A stretch of DNA of 64,000 nt from Salmonella enterica subsp. diarizonae (GTDB lineage: Bacteria; Pseudomonadota; Gammaproteobacteria; Enterobacterales; Enterobacteriaceae): positions 124,001 through 188,000 of the forward strand of contig NZ_VXJV01000009.1 of assembly GCF_008692785.1 (NCBI RefSeq), written 5' to 3'. Of this stretch, positions 41,342 through 51,063 are shown piece by piece (the first letter of the stretch is position 1; each line of letters opens with the position of its first letter). The notes under the pieces were generated by a model that did not search any database, was not told where the DNA came from, and saw nothing but the letters and a program-made list of their open reading frames with translations. The position numbers and the translations under genes were made by a program.

Positions 41342-41386
41342 GATGCTTTCCTCATCCTTTTACGGCCTTTTTCAGAGACTTGAGAA

Positions 41387-41397
41387 AAAAGCATAGC
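41387..41397 (-). promoter_or_regulatory. Possible sigma-S promoter of yehZYXW
   Basis: On the minus strand GCTATGCTTTT matches the sigma-S extended -10 pattern (CTATRCTT), about 50 bases before the yehZ start. RpoS control of this operon is known in E. coli. Confidence 0.45.
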
Positions 41398-41521
41398 TGA
41401 AAAGTCTGCGTTTAACCTGGGATTTTCCGGCAGGTTAAGTGACGTGGCTGGCAATAAAAGGGTGGCCAGGAAAAGACATTGCCAAACAGGACGCTGATAT
41501 CGCGCCCTGTTGACGGCAGGC

Positions 41522-43819
41522 TTACAGTCGTTCGAACGTTCCCTGTTTAACGCGAGCGGAATCCACACCGATAAAGACGTTGAACTTGCCGGGTTCCGCG
41601 TCATATTTCATCTGCTGATTCCAGAACTTCAACGCGTCGATATCAATCGGGAAACTCACGGTTTTACTTTCGCCCGGCTTGAGGGTGATTTTTTCAAAGC
41701 CTTTTAACTGTTTCACCGGGCGGCTCATCGACGCCGTGACATCCTGTAAATACATCTGGATGACCGTTGCCCCTTCGCGTTTACCGGTATTCGTGACCTC
41801 TACGCTGGCCGTGACGTTGCCATCGCGTTTCATTGTCGGCGCGGAGAGCGTAACGTCAGACACCGTAAATGTGGTGTAGCTCAGACCGTAACCAAACGGA
41901 TAGAGCGGGCCATTCGCTTCGTCAAAATACCGTGAGGTATATTTGTTTGGCTTTTCAGGATCATACGGGCGTCCCGTATTGAGATGGCTGTAATAGACCG
42001 GAATTTGTCCCACCGAACGCGGGAAGGACATCGGCAGTTTGCCTGACGGGTTGTAATCGCCAAACAGCACATCGGCAATGGCGTTGCCGCCTTCCGTCCC
42101 GGCAAACCAGGTCTCCAGAATCGCATCGGCCTGTTGATCTTCTTTTACCAGCGCCAGCGGTCTGCCGTTCATTAATACCAGTACCAGCGGCTTACCGGTG
42201 GCTTTCAGAGCGGTGATTAAGTCGCGCTGACTCTGTGGAATGGTGATATCGGTACGGCTGGAGGCTTCATGCGCCATCCCCTGCGACTCGCCTACTACCG
42301 CGACCACTACATCGGCCTGTTTCGCCGCCTGCACCGCCTCATCAATCATCGCCTGCGGTGAGCGCGGATCGATTTTCACCGCCTCTTCATACAGGTTTAA
42401 GAAATCGACGATGCCTTTATCATTAGTGATATTAGCCCCTTTGGCATAGAGGATCTTCGCCCCATCGCCGACGGCATTCTGAATACCCGCCAGCACCGTC
42501 ACCGACTGATCCGCGACGCCAGCAGCAGACCAGCTTCCCATTACATCACGTTGGCTGTCGGCCAGCGGCCCAACAACGGCAATGGTGCCCGATTTTTTCA
42601 GCGGCAGCGTTTCCAGCCGGTTTTTCAGCAGCACCACACTTTCCCGCGCCACCTCCCGCGCCTCTTTACGATGCAGGCGGCTTTCGGCATTGGTGTCCGC
42701 TGGGTCGCTCTCTTTCGGCCCCAGATGACTGTACGGGTCGTTAAACAATCCCATGTCATATTTTACGTTGAGCACATGGCGCGTCGCGTCGTCCAGTTCC
42801 GCCATCGTCACTTTGCCCGACTTAATCAGTCCCGGCAGATATTTGCTGTAATACTCATCCGCCATGCTCATATCCACCCCTGACTTCAGCGCCACGCGCA
42901 CTGCGTCTTCCGGGTCGGCCGCCGTACCGTGTTTAATCAGTTCCTTAATAGCGCCGTGGTCGGAAACGGTAATTCCCTTAAAGCCCCACTCATTGCGCAG
43001 GACATCTTTCAATAGCCAGGAATCTGACGTCGCAGGCGTGCCGTTCAGCGAGTTCAGCGCCACCATCACCGCGCCGCTCCCCGCATCCAGCCCCGCTTTG
43101 TACGGCGGCATGTAGTCATTAAACAGACGCTGGGAACTCATATCCACGGTGTTGTATTCTTTACCGCCTTCAACGGCGCCATAGGCGGCAAAATGTTTCA
43201 CGCTGGTCATCACCGAGTAGCGGTCCGCCGGGCTTTTGCCCTGCATCGCTTTCACCATGGTTTCGCCCATGATGGAGGTTAACCAGGTGTCTTCACCAAA
43301 GCCTTCGGAGGCGCGCCCCCAACGCGGATCGCGGGAGACATCCACCATCGGCGCCCAGGTCATATTCAGGCCGTCGTCCGCCGCTTCATACGCCGATAAG
43401 CGTCCTACGGTTCTTACCGCATCCAGATTAAAAGAAGAAGCCAGACCGAGGCTTATCGGAAAGACGGTTCGCTGACCGTGTACCACGTCATAGGCAAAAA
43501 AGAGAGGGATTTTCAGGCGGCTCAACGCCATCACCTGATCCTGCATTTGACGGATATCCTGACGGGTGACGGTATTGAAAATCGCCCCGACCTGCCCCTC
43601 TTTGATCATCTCGCGAATCGCTTCTTTCGGGTTATCAGGGCCGACGCTAATCAGACGTAACTGACCAATTTTTTCATCGACAGTCATTTTCTTGAGTAAA
43701 TCGGTGACGAACGCGTCGCGCGCTTCGGGCGTCAGCGGGTGATTGCCAAACAGGTTTTCCGCCAATGCTGGCTGCATCGCCAGACTCACAGCAACACCTA
43801 CTGAACATAACCATTTCAT
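41522..43819 (-). CDS. bglX: BglX, periplasmic beta-glucosidase
   Basis: Glycoside hydrolase family 3 enzyme of 765 residues with signal peptide SVGVAVSLAMQPALA. The N-terminal TIM barrel carries the nucleophile Asp287 in GITVSDHGA and the substrate-binding KHFAAYG. The second domain includes LVLMNGRPLAL, and a C-terminal fibronectin III-like domain begins near residue 660 (SVEVTNTGKREG). It is transcribed alone, divergent from dld. Confidence 0.96.
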   Translation of the reverse strand: MKWLCSVGVAVSLAMQPALAENLFGNHPLTPEARDAFVTDLLKKMTVDEKIGQLRLISVGPDNPKEAIREMIKEGQVGAIFNTVTRQDIRQMQDQVMALSRLKIPLFFAYDVVHGQRTVFPISLGLASSFNLDAVRTVGRLSAYEAADDGLNMTWAPMVDVSRDPRWGRASEGFGEDTWLTSIMGETMVKAMQGKSPADRYSVMTSVKHFAAYGAVEGGKEYNTVDMSSQRLFNDYMPPYKAGLDAGSGAVMVALNSLNGTPATSDSWLLKDVLRNEWGFKGITVSDHGAIKELIKHGTAADPEDAVRVALKSGVDMSMADEYYSKYLPGLIKSGKVTMAELDDATRHVLNVKYDMGLFNDPYSHLGPKESDPADTNAESRLHRKEAREVARESVVLLKNRLETLPLKKSGTIAVVGPLADSQRDVMGSWSAAGVADQSVTVLAGIQNAVGDGAKILYAKGANITNDKGIVDFLNLYEEAVKIDPRSPQAMIDEAVQAAKQADVVVAVVGESQGMAHEASSRTDITIPQSQRDLITALKATGKPLVLVLMNGRPLALVKEDQQADAILETWFAGTEGGNAIADVLFGDYNPSGKLPMSFPRSVGQIPVYYSHLNTGRPYDPEKPNKYTSRYFDEANGPLYPFGYGLSYTTFTVSDVTLSAPTMKRDGNVTASVEVTNTGKREGATVIQMYLQDVTASMSRPVKQLKGFEKITLKPGESKTVSFPIDIDALKFWNQQMKYDAEPGKFNVFIGVDSARVKQGTFERL

Positions 43820-44084
43820 GTTGAGTCTCTCTTTATCTTTATCCCGACGAGGCGGTAAAAACAGAATAAAAACCGCAGTTTGCCATAAGCCTAAACGCGA
43901 GAGGAGAAGAAAGCGAAGGTTATTCTCTTAATTTTCGCACAGCCGGATACGCAACCACCGGCAAATGGTATCAAGGCGGCAAATGAATGCCGCCAACACA
44001 GAGACAATTTGAATGAGAAAGCGTATTGTCATACAAAGCGCTATGCTTAACGCTGATATTTTGTCCCACCACAAGGAGTGGAGA

Positions 44085-45815
44085 ATGTCTTCTATGACAA
44101 TGACTGATAATAAAACGTTCCTGAATGAGCTGGCCCGCCTGGTCGGCCATTCTCACCTGCTGACAGACCCCGCAAAAACCGCCCGCTATCGCAAGGGATT
44201 CCGTTCCGGTCAGGGCAATGCGCTGGCCGTTGTTTTCCCTGGTTCATTACTGGAACTGTGGCGTGTGCTCAACGCCTGCGTTAACGCTGACAAAATTATT
44301 CTAATGCAGGCCGCCAACACGGGTCTGACGGAAGGCTCCACGCCGAACGGCAACGACTACGATCGCGATATTGTGATTATCAGCACTCAGCGGCTGGATA
44401 AGCTGCACTTACTGGATAGCGGCCAACAGGTTCTGGCCTGGCCCGGTACGACGCTCTATTCGCTGGAAAAAGCGCTTAAACCGCTGGGCCGCGAACCGCA
44501 CTCGGTGATTGGTTCGTCGTGTATCGGCGCGTCGGTCATCGGCGGCATCTGTAATAACTCCGGCGGCTCGCTGGTGCAGCGCGGCCCAGCCTATACCGAG
44601 ATGTCGCTCTTTGCCCGTATTGACGAGCAAGGCAAACTGCAACTGGTCAATCATCTGGGTATCGATCTTGGGCATACGCCGGAGCAGATCCTGAGCAAGC
44701 TGGATGACGAACGGATTAAAGATGAGGATGTGCGCCACGATGGTCGTCATGCGCACGATCACGACTACGTGACGCGGGTACGAGATATCAACGCCGATAC
44801 GCCCGCCCGCTATAACGCCGACCCGGACCGTTTGTTTGAATCTTCCGGCTGCGCCGGAAAACTGGCGGTTTTTGCCGTTCGCCTTGATACCTTTGCAGCG
44901 GAAAAAAATCAGCAGGTTTTTTATATCGGCACCAATCAGCCCGCGGTACTGACTGAAATTCGTCGGCATATTCTGGCGAACTTCAACAATCTGCCGGTAG
45001 CGGGAGAATATATGCATCGCGATATCTACGATATTGCGGAGCAGTACGGTAAAGATACCTTTCTGATGATCGATAAACTCGGCACCGACAAGATGCCGTT
45101 CTTTTTCACGCTAAAAGGCCGAACCGATGCGATGCTGGAAAAAGTAAAATTTTTCCGTCCGCATTTCACCGACCGCGCGATGCAGAAATTCGGCCATCTG
45201 TTTCCCAGCCATCTGCCGCCGCGGATGAAAAAATGGCGCGATAAATATGAGCATCATCTGCTGTTAAAAATGGCGGGAGACGGCGTCGCAGAAGCGCAAC
45301 GCTGGCTGAATGAATTTTTTAAATCCGCGGAGGGCGATTTCTTCGCCTGTACGCCGGAAGAAGGCAACAAAGCCTTCCTGCACCGCTTCGCCGCGGCTGG
45401 CGCGGCGATTCGTTATCAGGCCGTACACGCCGATGAAGTGGAAGATATCCTGGCGCTGGATATCGCCTTGCGCCGCAACGATACCGACTGGTTCGAGCAT
45501 CTGCCGCCGGAAATCGACAGCCAACTGGTACATAAACTCTATTACGGCCACTTTATGTGCCACGTTTTTCATCAGGACTATATCGTGAAGAAAGGCGTCG
45601 ACGTCCATGCACTGAAAGCGCAAATGCTGAAGCTGCTGCAAGCGCGCGGGGCGCAATACCCGGCGGAGCACAACGTTGGACATCTGTATAAAGCGCCGGA
45701 AACGCTGACGCGTTTTTATCGGCAAAATGACCCGACCAACAGTATGAACCCCGGTATCGGCAAAACGAGTAAGCGGAAATTCTGGCAGGAAAATACGCCC
45801 GACGAGACGCATTAA
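44085..45815 (+). CDS. dld: Dld, quinone-dependent D-lactate dehydrogenase
   Basis: Peripheral inner-membrane flavoprotein that oxidises D-lactate to pyruvate and feeds electrons to quinone, 576 residues. The FAD-binding PCMH domain includes PGTTLYSLEKALKPLG and GSSCIGASVIGGICNNSGG. The middle basic region (FPSHLPPRMKKWRDKYEHH) is the membrane-binding domain. I placed the start at 44085 (MSSMTMTDN) because AAGGAG lies seven bases upstream; the frame extends 24 codons further. Confidence 0.96.
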   Translation: MSSMTMTDNKTFLNELARLVGHSHLLTDPAKTARYRKGFRSGQGNALAVVFPGSLLELWRVLNACVNADKIILMQAANTGLTEGSTPNGNDYDRDIVIISTQRLDKLHLLDSGQQVLAWPGTTLYSLEKALKPLGREPHSVIGSSCIGASVIGGICNNSGGSLVQRGPAYTEMSLFARIDEQGKLQLVNHLGIDLGHTPEQILSKLDDERIKDEDVRHDGRHAHDHDYVTRVRDINADTPARYNADPDRLFESSGCAGKLAVFAVRLDTFAAEKNQQVFYIGTNQPAVLTEIRRHILANFNNLPVAGEYMHRDIYDIAEQYGKDTFLMIDKLGTDKMPFFFTLKGRTDAMLEKVKFFRPHFTDRAMQKFGHLFPSHLPPRMKKWRDKYEHHLLLKMAGDGVAEAQRWLNEFFKSAEGDFFACTPEEGNKAFLHRFAAAGAAIRYQAVHADEVEDILALDIALRRNDTDWFEHLPPEIDSQLVHKLYYGHFMCHVFHQDYIVKKGVDVHALKAQMLKLLQARGAQYPAEHNVGHLYKAPETLTRFYRQNDPTNSMNPGIGKTSKRKFWQENTPDETH

Positions 45816-45832
45816 TACTGAGCGGTTTACCG

Positions 45833-45862
45833 TGAATGCCCGGCGTCTGCCGGGCCTACGGC
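45833..45862. repeat. REP-like palindrome between dld and pbpG
   Basis: TGAATGCCCGGCGTCTGCCGGGCCTACGG forms a strong hairpin (CCCGGC/GCCGGG) of the REP type. It lies between the convergent ends of dld and pbpG and may also end transcription. Confidence 0.7.
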
Positions 45863-45865
45863 GAC

Positions 45866-46813
45866 TTAATCGTTCTGTGCGGTTTGCGCCCCGGCATTGG
45901 CGCTGGCTGCTGCCATTTGCGCGGCTTTTTGCTTTTTATAGCTCAGCGCGGCAGCCGGAACGGGCATGACTTTACCGGTTTCAATCCATGTACGCAGGCG
46001 ACTGGCGTCCGCAAAGTGGGTATATTTGCCGAACGCATCCATGACCACCAGCGCAACCGGTTTGTTATTGATCACGGTACGCATCACCAGGCAATGCCCC
46101 GCCGCATTGGTAAAGCCAGTTTTCGTTAACTGGATATTCCAGTTATCACGGTAGACCAAATGGTTGGTATTGCGAAACGGCAGCGTATACGCCGGATGCG
46201 AGAATGTCGCCATGTCTTCGCGCGTGGTGCTTAGCTGGCCAATCAGCGGGTATTGCTTCGTGGCAATCAGCAGTTTTGTTAAATCCCGCGCGGTCGAGAC
46301 GTTATGAATCGACAACCCCGTCGGCTCAACGAAGCGGGTATGCGTCATGCCCAACGCTTTCGCCTTCGCATTCATCGCTTTAATAAACGCGTTATAACCG
46401 CCAGGATAATAGTGCGCCAGGCTTGCCGCCGCACGGTTTTCGGATGACATCAACGCCAGCAGCAACATATTTTTGCGGCTAATTTCGCTGTTCAGGCGCA
46501 CGCGGGAGTAAACCCCTTTCATCTCCGGCGTCTGGCTGATATCGACCTTCAGTATTTCATCCAACGGCAATCGCGCGTCGAGCACGACCATCGCCGTCAT
46601 TAATTTGGTTATTGAGGCAATCGGACGCACCAGATCCGGGTGGTTCGAATAGATCACTTTATTGGTGTTGAGATCAACAATCATTGCGCTACCGGAGGCA
46701 ATCTCAGGTTGAGACGCCGCGGTTGTCGCTGCCGTTTTCGCCACGGCCTGCGGGGCAAAAGGAACGGCCAACATCAGAGCAAGGCTCAGGAATGAAGCTC
46801 GGAATTTCAGCAT
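45866..46813 (-). CDS. pbpG: PBP7, D-alanyl-D-alanine endopeptidase
   Basis: Periplasmic low-molecular-mass penicillin-binding protein that cuts peptide cross-links in peptidoglycan, 315 residues. It has a signal peptide ([16 protein letters not shown]). The serine-enzyme motifs are complete: Ser67-Ile-Thr-Lys70, Ser124-Glu-Asn126 and Lys231-Thr-Gly233. The C-terminal tail is rich in Ala and Gln, without an amphipathic anchor. Confidence 0.95.
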   Translation of the reverse strand: MLKFRASFLSLALMLAVPFAPQAVAKTAATTAASQPEIASGSAMIVDLNTNKVIYSNHPDLVRPIASITKLMTAMVVLDARLPLDEILKVDISQTPEMKGVYSRVRLNSEISRKNMLLLALMSSENRAAASLAHYYPGGYNAFIKAMNAKAKALGMTHTRFVEPTGLSIHNVSTARDLTKLLIATKQYPLIGQLSTTREDMATFSHPAYTLPFRNTNHLVYRDNWNIQLTKTGFTNAAGHCLVMRTVINNKPVALVVMDAFGKYTHFADASRLRTWIETGKVMPVPAAALSYKKQKAAQMAAASANAGAQTAQND

Positions 46814-46949
46814 GATGAGATTTCTGATAATGATTCACGCGCGTCGTAACGCACACCGCCTGAGCTGAGATTTTACTCAAGCTAGCAGTGGCATCATAGC
46901 GGCACGCCAGCGTTGCCGCTACAGAAGAATCGTCAGCAAATGCTGCATT

Positions 46950-46975
46950 GCTGGCTTTTACGCCAGCCCTTTTTC
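46950..46975 (+). terminator. Plus-facing terminator-like hairpin between pbpG and yohC
   Basis: GCTGGC/GCCAGC stem with a six-base loop followed by CCTTTTTT. Both flanking genes are on the minus strand and the reverse orientation has no T-run. It may end an unannotated plus-strand RNA from the 165-bp gap, or be chance. Confidence 0.4.
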
Positions 46976-46978
46976 GCA

Positions 46979-47566
46979 TCAGAACAGGCGGTAGCCGTAT
47001 CCCCACAGGATCACGGTGATCGCCAGTAGCACCTCCAGGACCAGTACGCCGATAGCGAGCGTCGAACTGGAGAAGCTTAATCCTTCCTCCTTATTAATGT
47101 TGAGGAAGGTCGGGATACCCAGATACAGCAAATAGCCGGTGTAAAAGAGCGCTACGGCGCCGACCAGAGCGCATAGCCATACCAGCGGATAGAGCGCTAC
47201 CAGCCCGCTTAAAAAAAGCGGCGTCGCGACATAGCCGGCAAAAACCATACAGCGCGCAAGCGATGGCCGTTGCGGATAGTTTCGCGCCATCCACCAGATG
47301 ACGCGTCCCATCACCGCGACGCCCGCCAGCATCACGCCGTAGAACAAGACCGCCAGCGCAAGACCGGTAAACAGCGAGAGTTGTAACACATTACCGTCGC
47401 CAAAATTCCAGCCGATTTGCGTCGTGCCGATAAAGGCGCAGACGACGGGAATCGCCGCCATCAGCAAAACATGGTGCGTATAGTGATGCGAAACGGTTTC
47501 GTTTTCGCTTTTGATCACCTTCATTTCCCGATCGGGATGTGAAAAAAGTCCCCATACATGGTTCAT
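46979..47566 (-). CDS. yohC: YohC, Yip1-family inner-membrane protein
   Basis: Membrane protein of 195 residues with about five helices (HHVLLMAAIPVVCAFIG, LALAVLFYGVMLAGVAVMG, GYVATPLFLSGLVALYPLVW and others), of the Yip1/DUF1282 type. No function is established. I chose the start at 47566 (MNHVWGLFSHPDREM), which follows a GGGGG-type ribosome site; the frame extends 13 codons. Divergent from yohD. Confidence 0.88.
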   Translation of the reverse strand: MNHVWGLFSHPDREMKVIKSENETVSHHYTHHVLLMAAIPVVCAFIGTTQIGWNFGDGNVLQLSLFTGLALAVLFYGVMLAGVAVMGRVIWWMARNYPQRPSLARCMVFAGYVATPLFLSGLVALYPLVWLCALVGAVALFYTGYLLYLGIPTFLNINKEEGLSFSSSTLAIGVLVLEVLLAITVILWGYGYRLF

Positions 47567-47724
47567 ACTGCCCCCTTCTGATGACTCAGATGTCAGTATG
47601 TTCAAGTATAATTCAGTTTCTGGTTATTTTATGAACAATAAAGAAATAGTCTCCGGCAAAACGTCGGCTTTGCCGCGCACACCTCTTGCCAGGGTGTATG
47701 CTTAATGCCGGAGGTGGTTTACGC

Positions 47725-48294
47725 ATGGATATCAACACGCTTATTACGCATTATGGCTATGCGGCGCTGGTTATCGGCAGTATGGCCGAAGGTGAAACCG
47801 TTACCCTGTTGGGAGGCGTCGCGGCGCATCAGGGGCTGCTCAAGTTTCCGCTGGTGGTGGTGGCTGTCGCGCTGGGAGGGATGATGGGCGATCAGCTACT
47901 TTACCTGTTGGGACGATGCTATGGCGGGAAGATCCTGCGTCGTTTCCCCCGTTATCATACTAAGATTGGTCACGCGCAGAAAATGATCCAACGCCATCCG
48001 TATCTGTTTGTGATCGGCACGCGTTTTATGTATGGATTTCGGGTGGTTGGCCCGCTGCTGATTGGCGCCAGCCGCCTGCCGCCTAAAATTTTTCTGCCGC
48101 TGAATATTGTAGGCGCGCTGGTCTGGGCGCTGCTGTTTACCACGCTGGGATATCTTGGCGGCGAGGTGATCGCGCCATGGCTGCACGACCTCGATCAGCA
48201 TCTCAGACACGGGGTCTGGCTGATTCTGGCCGTCGTACTGGTAGTGGGCGTGCGCTGGTGGCTGAAAAGACGCGGCAAAGCAGAGGCCCGTTAA
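47725..48294 (+). CDS. yohD: YohD, DedA-family membrane protein
   Basis: 189-residue SNARE-associated/DedA protein with about five helices and conserved signatures GSMAEGETVTLLGG near residue 18 and GTRFMYGFRVVGPLLIGASR near residue 99. DedA proteins act in membrane homeostasis, and some flip undecaprenyl phosphate or phospholipids; the role of YohD is unknown. Start at 47725 after GGAGG. Confidence 0.9.
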   Translation: MDINTLITHYGYAALVIGSMAEGETVTLLGGVAAHQGLLKFPLVVVAVALGGMMGDQLLYLLGRCYGGKILRRFPRYHTKIGHAQKMIQRHPYLFVIGTRFMYGFRVVGPLLIGASRLPPKIFLPLNIVGALVWALLFTTLGYLGGEVIAPWLHDLDQHLRHGVWLILAVVLVVGVRWWLKRRGKAEAR

Positions 48295-48298
48295 ACCG

Positions 48299-48333
48299 AT
48301 GGTATCCGGATGGCATAACGCCGCCATCCGGCC
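48299..48333. repeat. REP element between yohD and yohF
   Basis: The stretch GGTATCCGGATGGCATAACG followed by CCGCCATCCGGCC is a typical REP palindrome. It lies between convergent 3' ends. Confidence 0.75.
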
Positions 48334-48341
48334 CCCGGCGT

Positions 48342-49103
48342 TTATTTTGCGTTGAATTGCGGATTCGCCAGCATAAACCCGCCGTCGACAATCAGCGACT
48401 GACCGGTGGTATAGCTTGCGCCTTCCGAACACAGCCAGGCGACGAGGCTGGCTATTTCATGCGTAGAGCCCGGTCGGGCGATAGGGATCGAAGGTTCCGA
48501 TCCCGGCTCGATGTCGCTGTCATCCATATCGTTCATCGGCGTGGCGATAGCGCCTGGCGCGACGGCGTTGACCAAAATATGATGCTCAATCAGTTCCAGC
48601 GCCATGGATTTAGTCAATCCGCCCAGCGCATGTTTCGCCGCGGTATAGGCGCTGGCTTCCGGAAGCGGCGTATGCTCATGGACGGAGGTGATGTTGATAA
48701 TGCGCCCTCCCTCTCCTTGTTTAATCATATGCCGGGCGGCGATCTGCGCACAGAGAAACGCGCCGTCGACATCCACGGTAAAAATTTGCCGCCACTGCGT
48801 AAACGGCATATCAATAAACGCGGATTTGGTCATCGCCCCGGCATTATTGACCAGCACATCAACGCGCCCCAGACGCTGGATAAGATGCTCAATGGCCTGC
48901 GCGCCCTCGGGCAACTGGCTCAGGTCAAGATGAATGGTCTCTGCCCGCACGCCAAATTGCGCCGCTTTTTTCGCCGTCTCCTGCGCGCCGCGTTGATCGG
49001 AATGCCAGGTGATACCAATATCAAAACCGTTTTGCGCTAATAACAACGCACACGTTTTGCCAATTCCCGAATCTGATGCCGTTACAATTGCAACTTTGGT
49101 CAT
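48342..49103 (-). CDS. yohF: YohF, short-chain dehydrogenase/reductase
   Basis: NAD(P)-dependent oxidoreductase of 253 residues. The Rossmann motif is TASDSGIGKT near residue 8; NNAGA, Ser in ITSVHEH and the catalytic SAYTAAK are all present. The substrate is unknown; related enzymes reduce acetoin or sugars. The frame extends 41 codons upstream, but MTKVAIVTASD at 49103 follows a GGAGAGG ribosome site. Confidence 0.92.
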   Translation of the reverse strand: MTKVAIVTASDSGIGKTCALLLAQNGFDIGITWHSDQRGAQETAKKAAQFGVRAETIHLDLSQLPEGAQAIEHLIQRLGRVDVLVNNAGAMTKSAFIDMPFTQWRQIFTVDVDGAFLCAQIAARHMIKQGEGGRIINITSVHEHTPLPEASAYTAAKHALGGLTKSMALELIEHHILVNAVAPGAIATPMNDMDDSDIEPGSEPSIPIARPGSTHEIASLVAWLCSEGASYTTGQSLIVDGGFMLANPQFNAK

Positions 49104-49168
49104 ATTCCTCTCCGGATGAATCATACACAGCCTAAGTATAGGAACCCTGTCTGAATCATCCGGAAAAA

Positions 49169-50605
49169 TCAGGAATGATAACCGCCGCCCAGCGCGCTGG
49201 TAAGCTGAATGGAAGCGTCCAGCCACTGGCCCTGCAACAACAAGCCGTTACACTGCTCGCGCAGTGCCGGGATTTTGGCCTCGCTCACGCGGGAACCCGC
49301 GATAACGCCGGCATTAAAGCGCGCTTGCGCCAGACCGACCACACGCTGCGCATCATGCTCAATCTGCTGCTGATGCTGATTTTTCTGCGCCAGCGTTTCC
49401 ACCTGACTGGCGGTGCGCGCCACATCATTAACCGCATCTACCACCGCTTTGTTGTAGTTGGCGATAGAAAGGTTACTTTGCGCTTTGGCCATATCGAGGT
49501 TGGCATTCAGCCTGCCGCTGTCGAAAATCGGCAGCGTCAGCCCGCCGGTAATGCCATATTGCTGTGCGGAATGGCGGAACAGATCGCTCAGATGTAACGC
49601 ATCCTGTTGTAAAAAAGCCATCAGATTGATATCGGGATAAAACGCTGCCTTCGCCGCGTTAATGCTGCTTAACGAGGATTCAATATACCAGTGCGCGGCC
49701 TGCAAATCCGCTCGACGCGCCAGCAGCGAATAGCCCAACTGCGACGGTAGCTGGCTTTCAACGGCGGGGAGACTCACCTGACGCAGTTTTAGGGCCGCCG
49801 ATTGCGTATTGGTTAACGCGCTGAGCCGCGCCTCAATGACCTTCATTTTACCGTTGACGTCATTCAACTGCTGCTGGGTTTTACTGGCGTCGATATCGGT
49901 TTCAACCCCCTCGACGGAGGAGGTAATCCCGTGTTGATACAATTCCCGGTTTACCGCCACCACGTTTTGCTGCTCATGCTCGATTTGCGTCAGCACATTT
50001 TTCAACGCCGCCTGCGTTTGCCACTCCCAGTAGAGTCGCGCCACACCGCTTGCCAGCAGTTGCCGGGTCTGTTCCTGCTCCGCTTCGCGCGCTTTGACCG
50101 CCCCGATCCGCGCGGTAACTTCAGCGCGGTTTTTCCCCCATAAATCCAGATCCCAGCCCGCCGTCAGACCGAATGTGCCGTTGGTATACCACGGCCCGGT
50201 CGTTCCCGCGGCGGGATCGGTAATCGCGAATGGCCCCATCAGCCCTTCCGCGGACATTCGCTGGCGCTCAATGTCGGCAGAAAAGTCGAGCTGCGGACCG
50301 TCCTGCGCCTCAACCGCTTTCGCCTGCGCTTCCGCCAGTTGAATACGCTGTTCAGCCACCTGCATATCTGGCGAATGCTGTATGGCATTATCAATCAGCG
50401 CGTCAAGCTGCGCGTCGTGATACGCCTTCCACCACTGGCTATCCGGCCAACCGTTTTTCAACGCCGCCGGCAGGCTGGAATCAACATGAGAAGAGGGCGT
50501 CTGCTGGGTCAGCGACTGACGGGTATCATGCATGGGCGCGCAGCCCGCCAGCAAAATAAAAAGCGGCAAGCTCGCTGTCGCGGCAAGGAAAGGATTACGA
50601 TTCAT
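49169..50605 (-). CDS. mdtQ: MdtQ (YohG/OhsA), outer-membrane efflux lipoprotein
   Basis: TolC/NodT-family outer-membrane factor of 478 residues with a lipobox LLAGC giving lipid-modified Cys22. Two repeats of the long periplasmic helices are rich in Gln and Ala (VAEQRIQLAEAQAKAVEAQ; ASQVETLAQKNQHQQQ). The frame is complete here, whereas the K-12 gene is annotated as disrupted. No RND or adaptor gene is adjacent; the partner pump is unknown. Confidence 0.9.
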   Translation of the reverse strand: MNRNPFLAATASLPLFILLAGCAPMHDTRQSLTQQTPSSHVDSSLPAALKNGWPDSQWWKAYHDAQLDALIDNAIQHSPDMQVAEQRIQLAEAQAKAVEAQDGPQLDFSADIERQRMSAEGLMGPFAITDPAAGTTGPWYTNGTFGLTAGWDLDLWGKNRAEVTARIGAVKAREAEQEQTRQLLASGVARLYWEWQTQAALKNVLTQIEHEQQNVVAVNRELYQHGITSSVEGVETDIDASKTQQQLNDVNGKMKVIEARLSALTNTQSAALKLRQVSLPAVESQLPSQLGYSLLARRADLQAAHWYIESSLSSINAAKAAFYPDINLMAFLQQDALHLSDLFRHSAQQYGITGGLTLPIFDSGRLNANLDMAKAQSNLSIANYNKAVVDAVNDVARTASQVETLAQKNQHQQQIEHDAQRVVGLAQARFNAGVIAGSRVSEAKIPALREQCNGLLLQGQWLDASIQLTSALGGGYHS

Positions 50606-50885
50606 GGAGGTGTTCTGATAAAAAAAGGTACGCAGAGAGTACGTCTTACGGCGATCTATTTTTTAGTTACGCGTGGCAATACATCATCAGACAATAAAAG
50701 ATATATTTCGAAATTTATATGATTAGCAAATAATTTCATCTGATACATTTTTTGATATGATATTTCAATGCAAAGTCCCACTAACCCGTTAATAAATGAA
50801 CGATTTTACTGCAATACGCGCCAGCAGCCTTCATGAGTTAAACGTCGCCGCGCCCAACGAGGCAGCAGATGGCTTAATACTTTCC
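50606..50885. other. Intergenic region between mdtQ and yohP
   Basis: About 280 AT-rich bases hold the divergent promoters of mdtQ and yohP. A 65-codon plus frame that starts here overlaps yohP in another frame and has no support. Confidence 0.5.
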
Positions 50886-50893
50886 TATACTTT
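50884..50893 (+). promoter_or_regulatory. Probable sigma-S-type -10 of yohP
   Basis: CCTATACTTT matches the sigma-S extended -10 consensus and lies about 30 bases before the yohP start codon. Confidence 0.5.
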
Positions 50894-50922
50894 GTTTGTA
50901 TTTACCAATAAAGGGACAAACA

Positions 50923-51006
50923 ATGAAAATTCTTCTATGGGCAATCTTAATTATTTTTCTGATTGGGCTGTTGGTGGTAACGGGCGTATTTAAGATGATT
51001 TTCTGA
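50923..51006 (+). CDS. yohP: YohP, 27-residue membrane protein
   Basis: Tiny single-helix inner-membrane protein (MKILLWAILIIFLIGLLVVT through FKMIF), nearly identical to E. coli YohP. The E. coli mRNA is reported to reach the membrane and the protein to insert by unusual post-translational SRP targeting. AAGGGAC lies a few bases before the ATG. The function is unknown. Confidence 0.9.
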   Translation: MKILLWAILIIFLIGLLVVTGVFKMIF

Positions 51007-51063
51007 TGCCTGCGCCGGGGAGCGATAATGTCTGCCCGGCACACTTTCTGGACGCTGTAAAGA

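Noticed and set aside
41338-41604. 88-codon minus frame between yehZ and bglX
   Set aside because: It overlaps the 3' end of bglX and the yehZ promoter region and has no coding character.
48177-49040. 287-codon plus frame across yohD and yohF
   Set aside because: Antisense to the conserved SDR gene yohF and out of frame with yohD; Arg-rich composition typical of a shadow.
50796-50993. 65-codon plus frame over yohP
   Set aside because: It uses another frame over the conserved yohP and its promoter.
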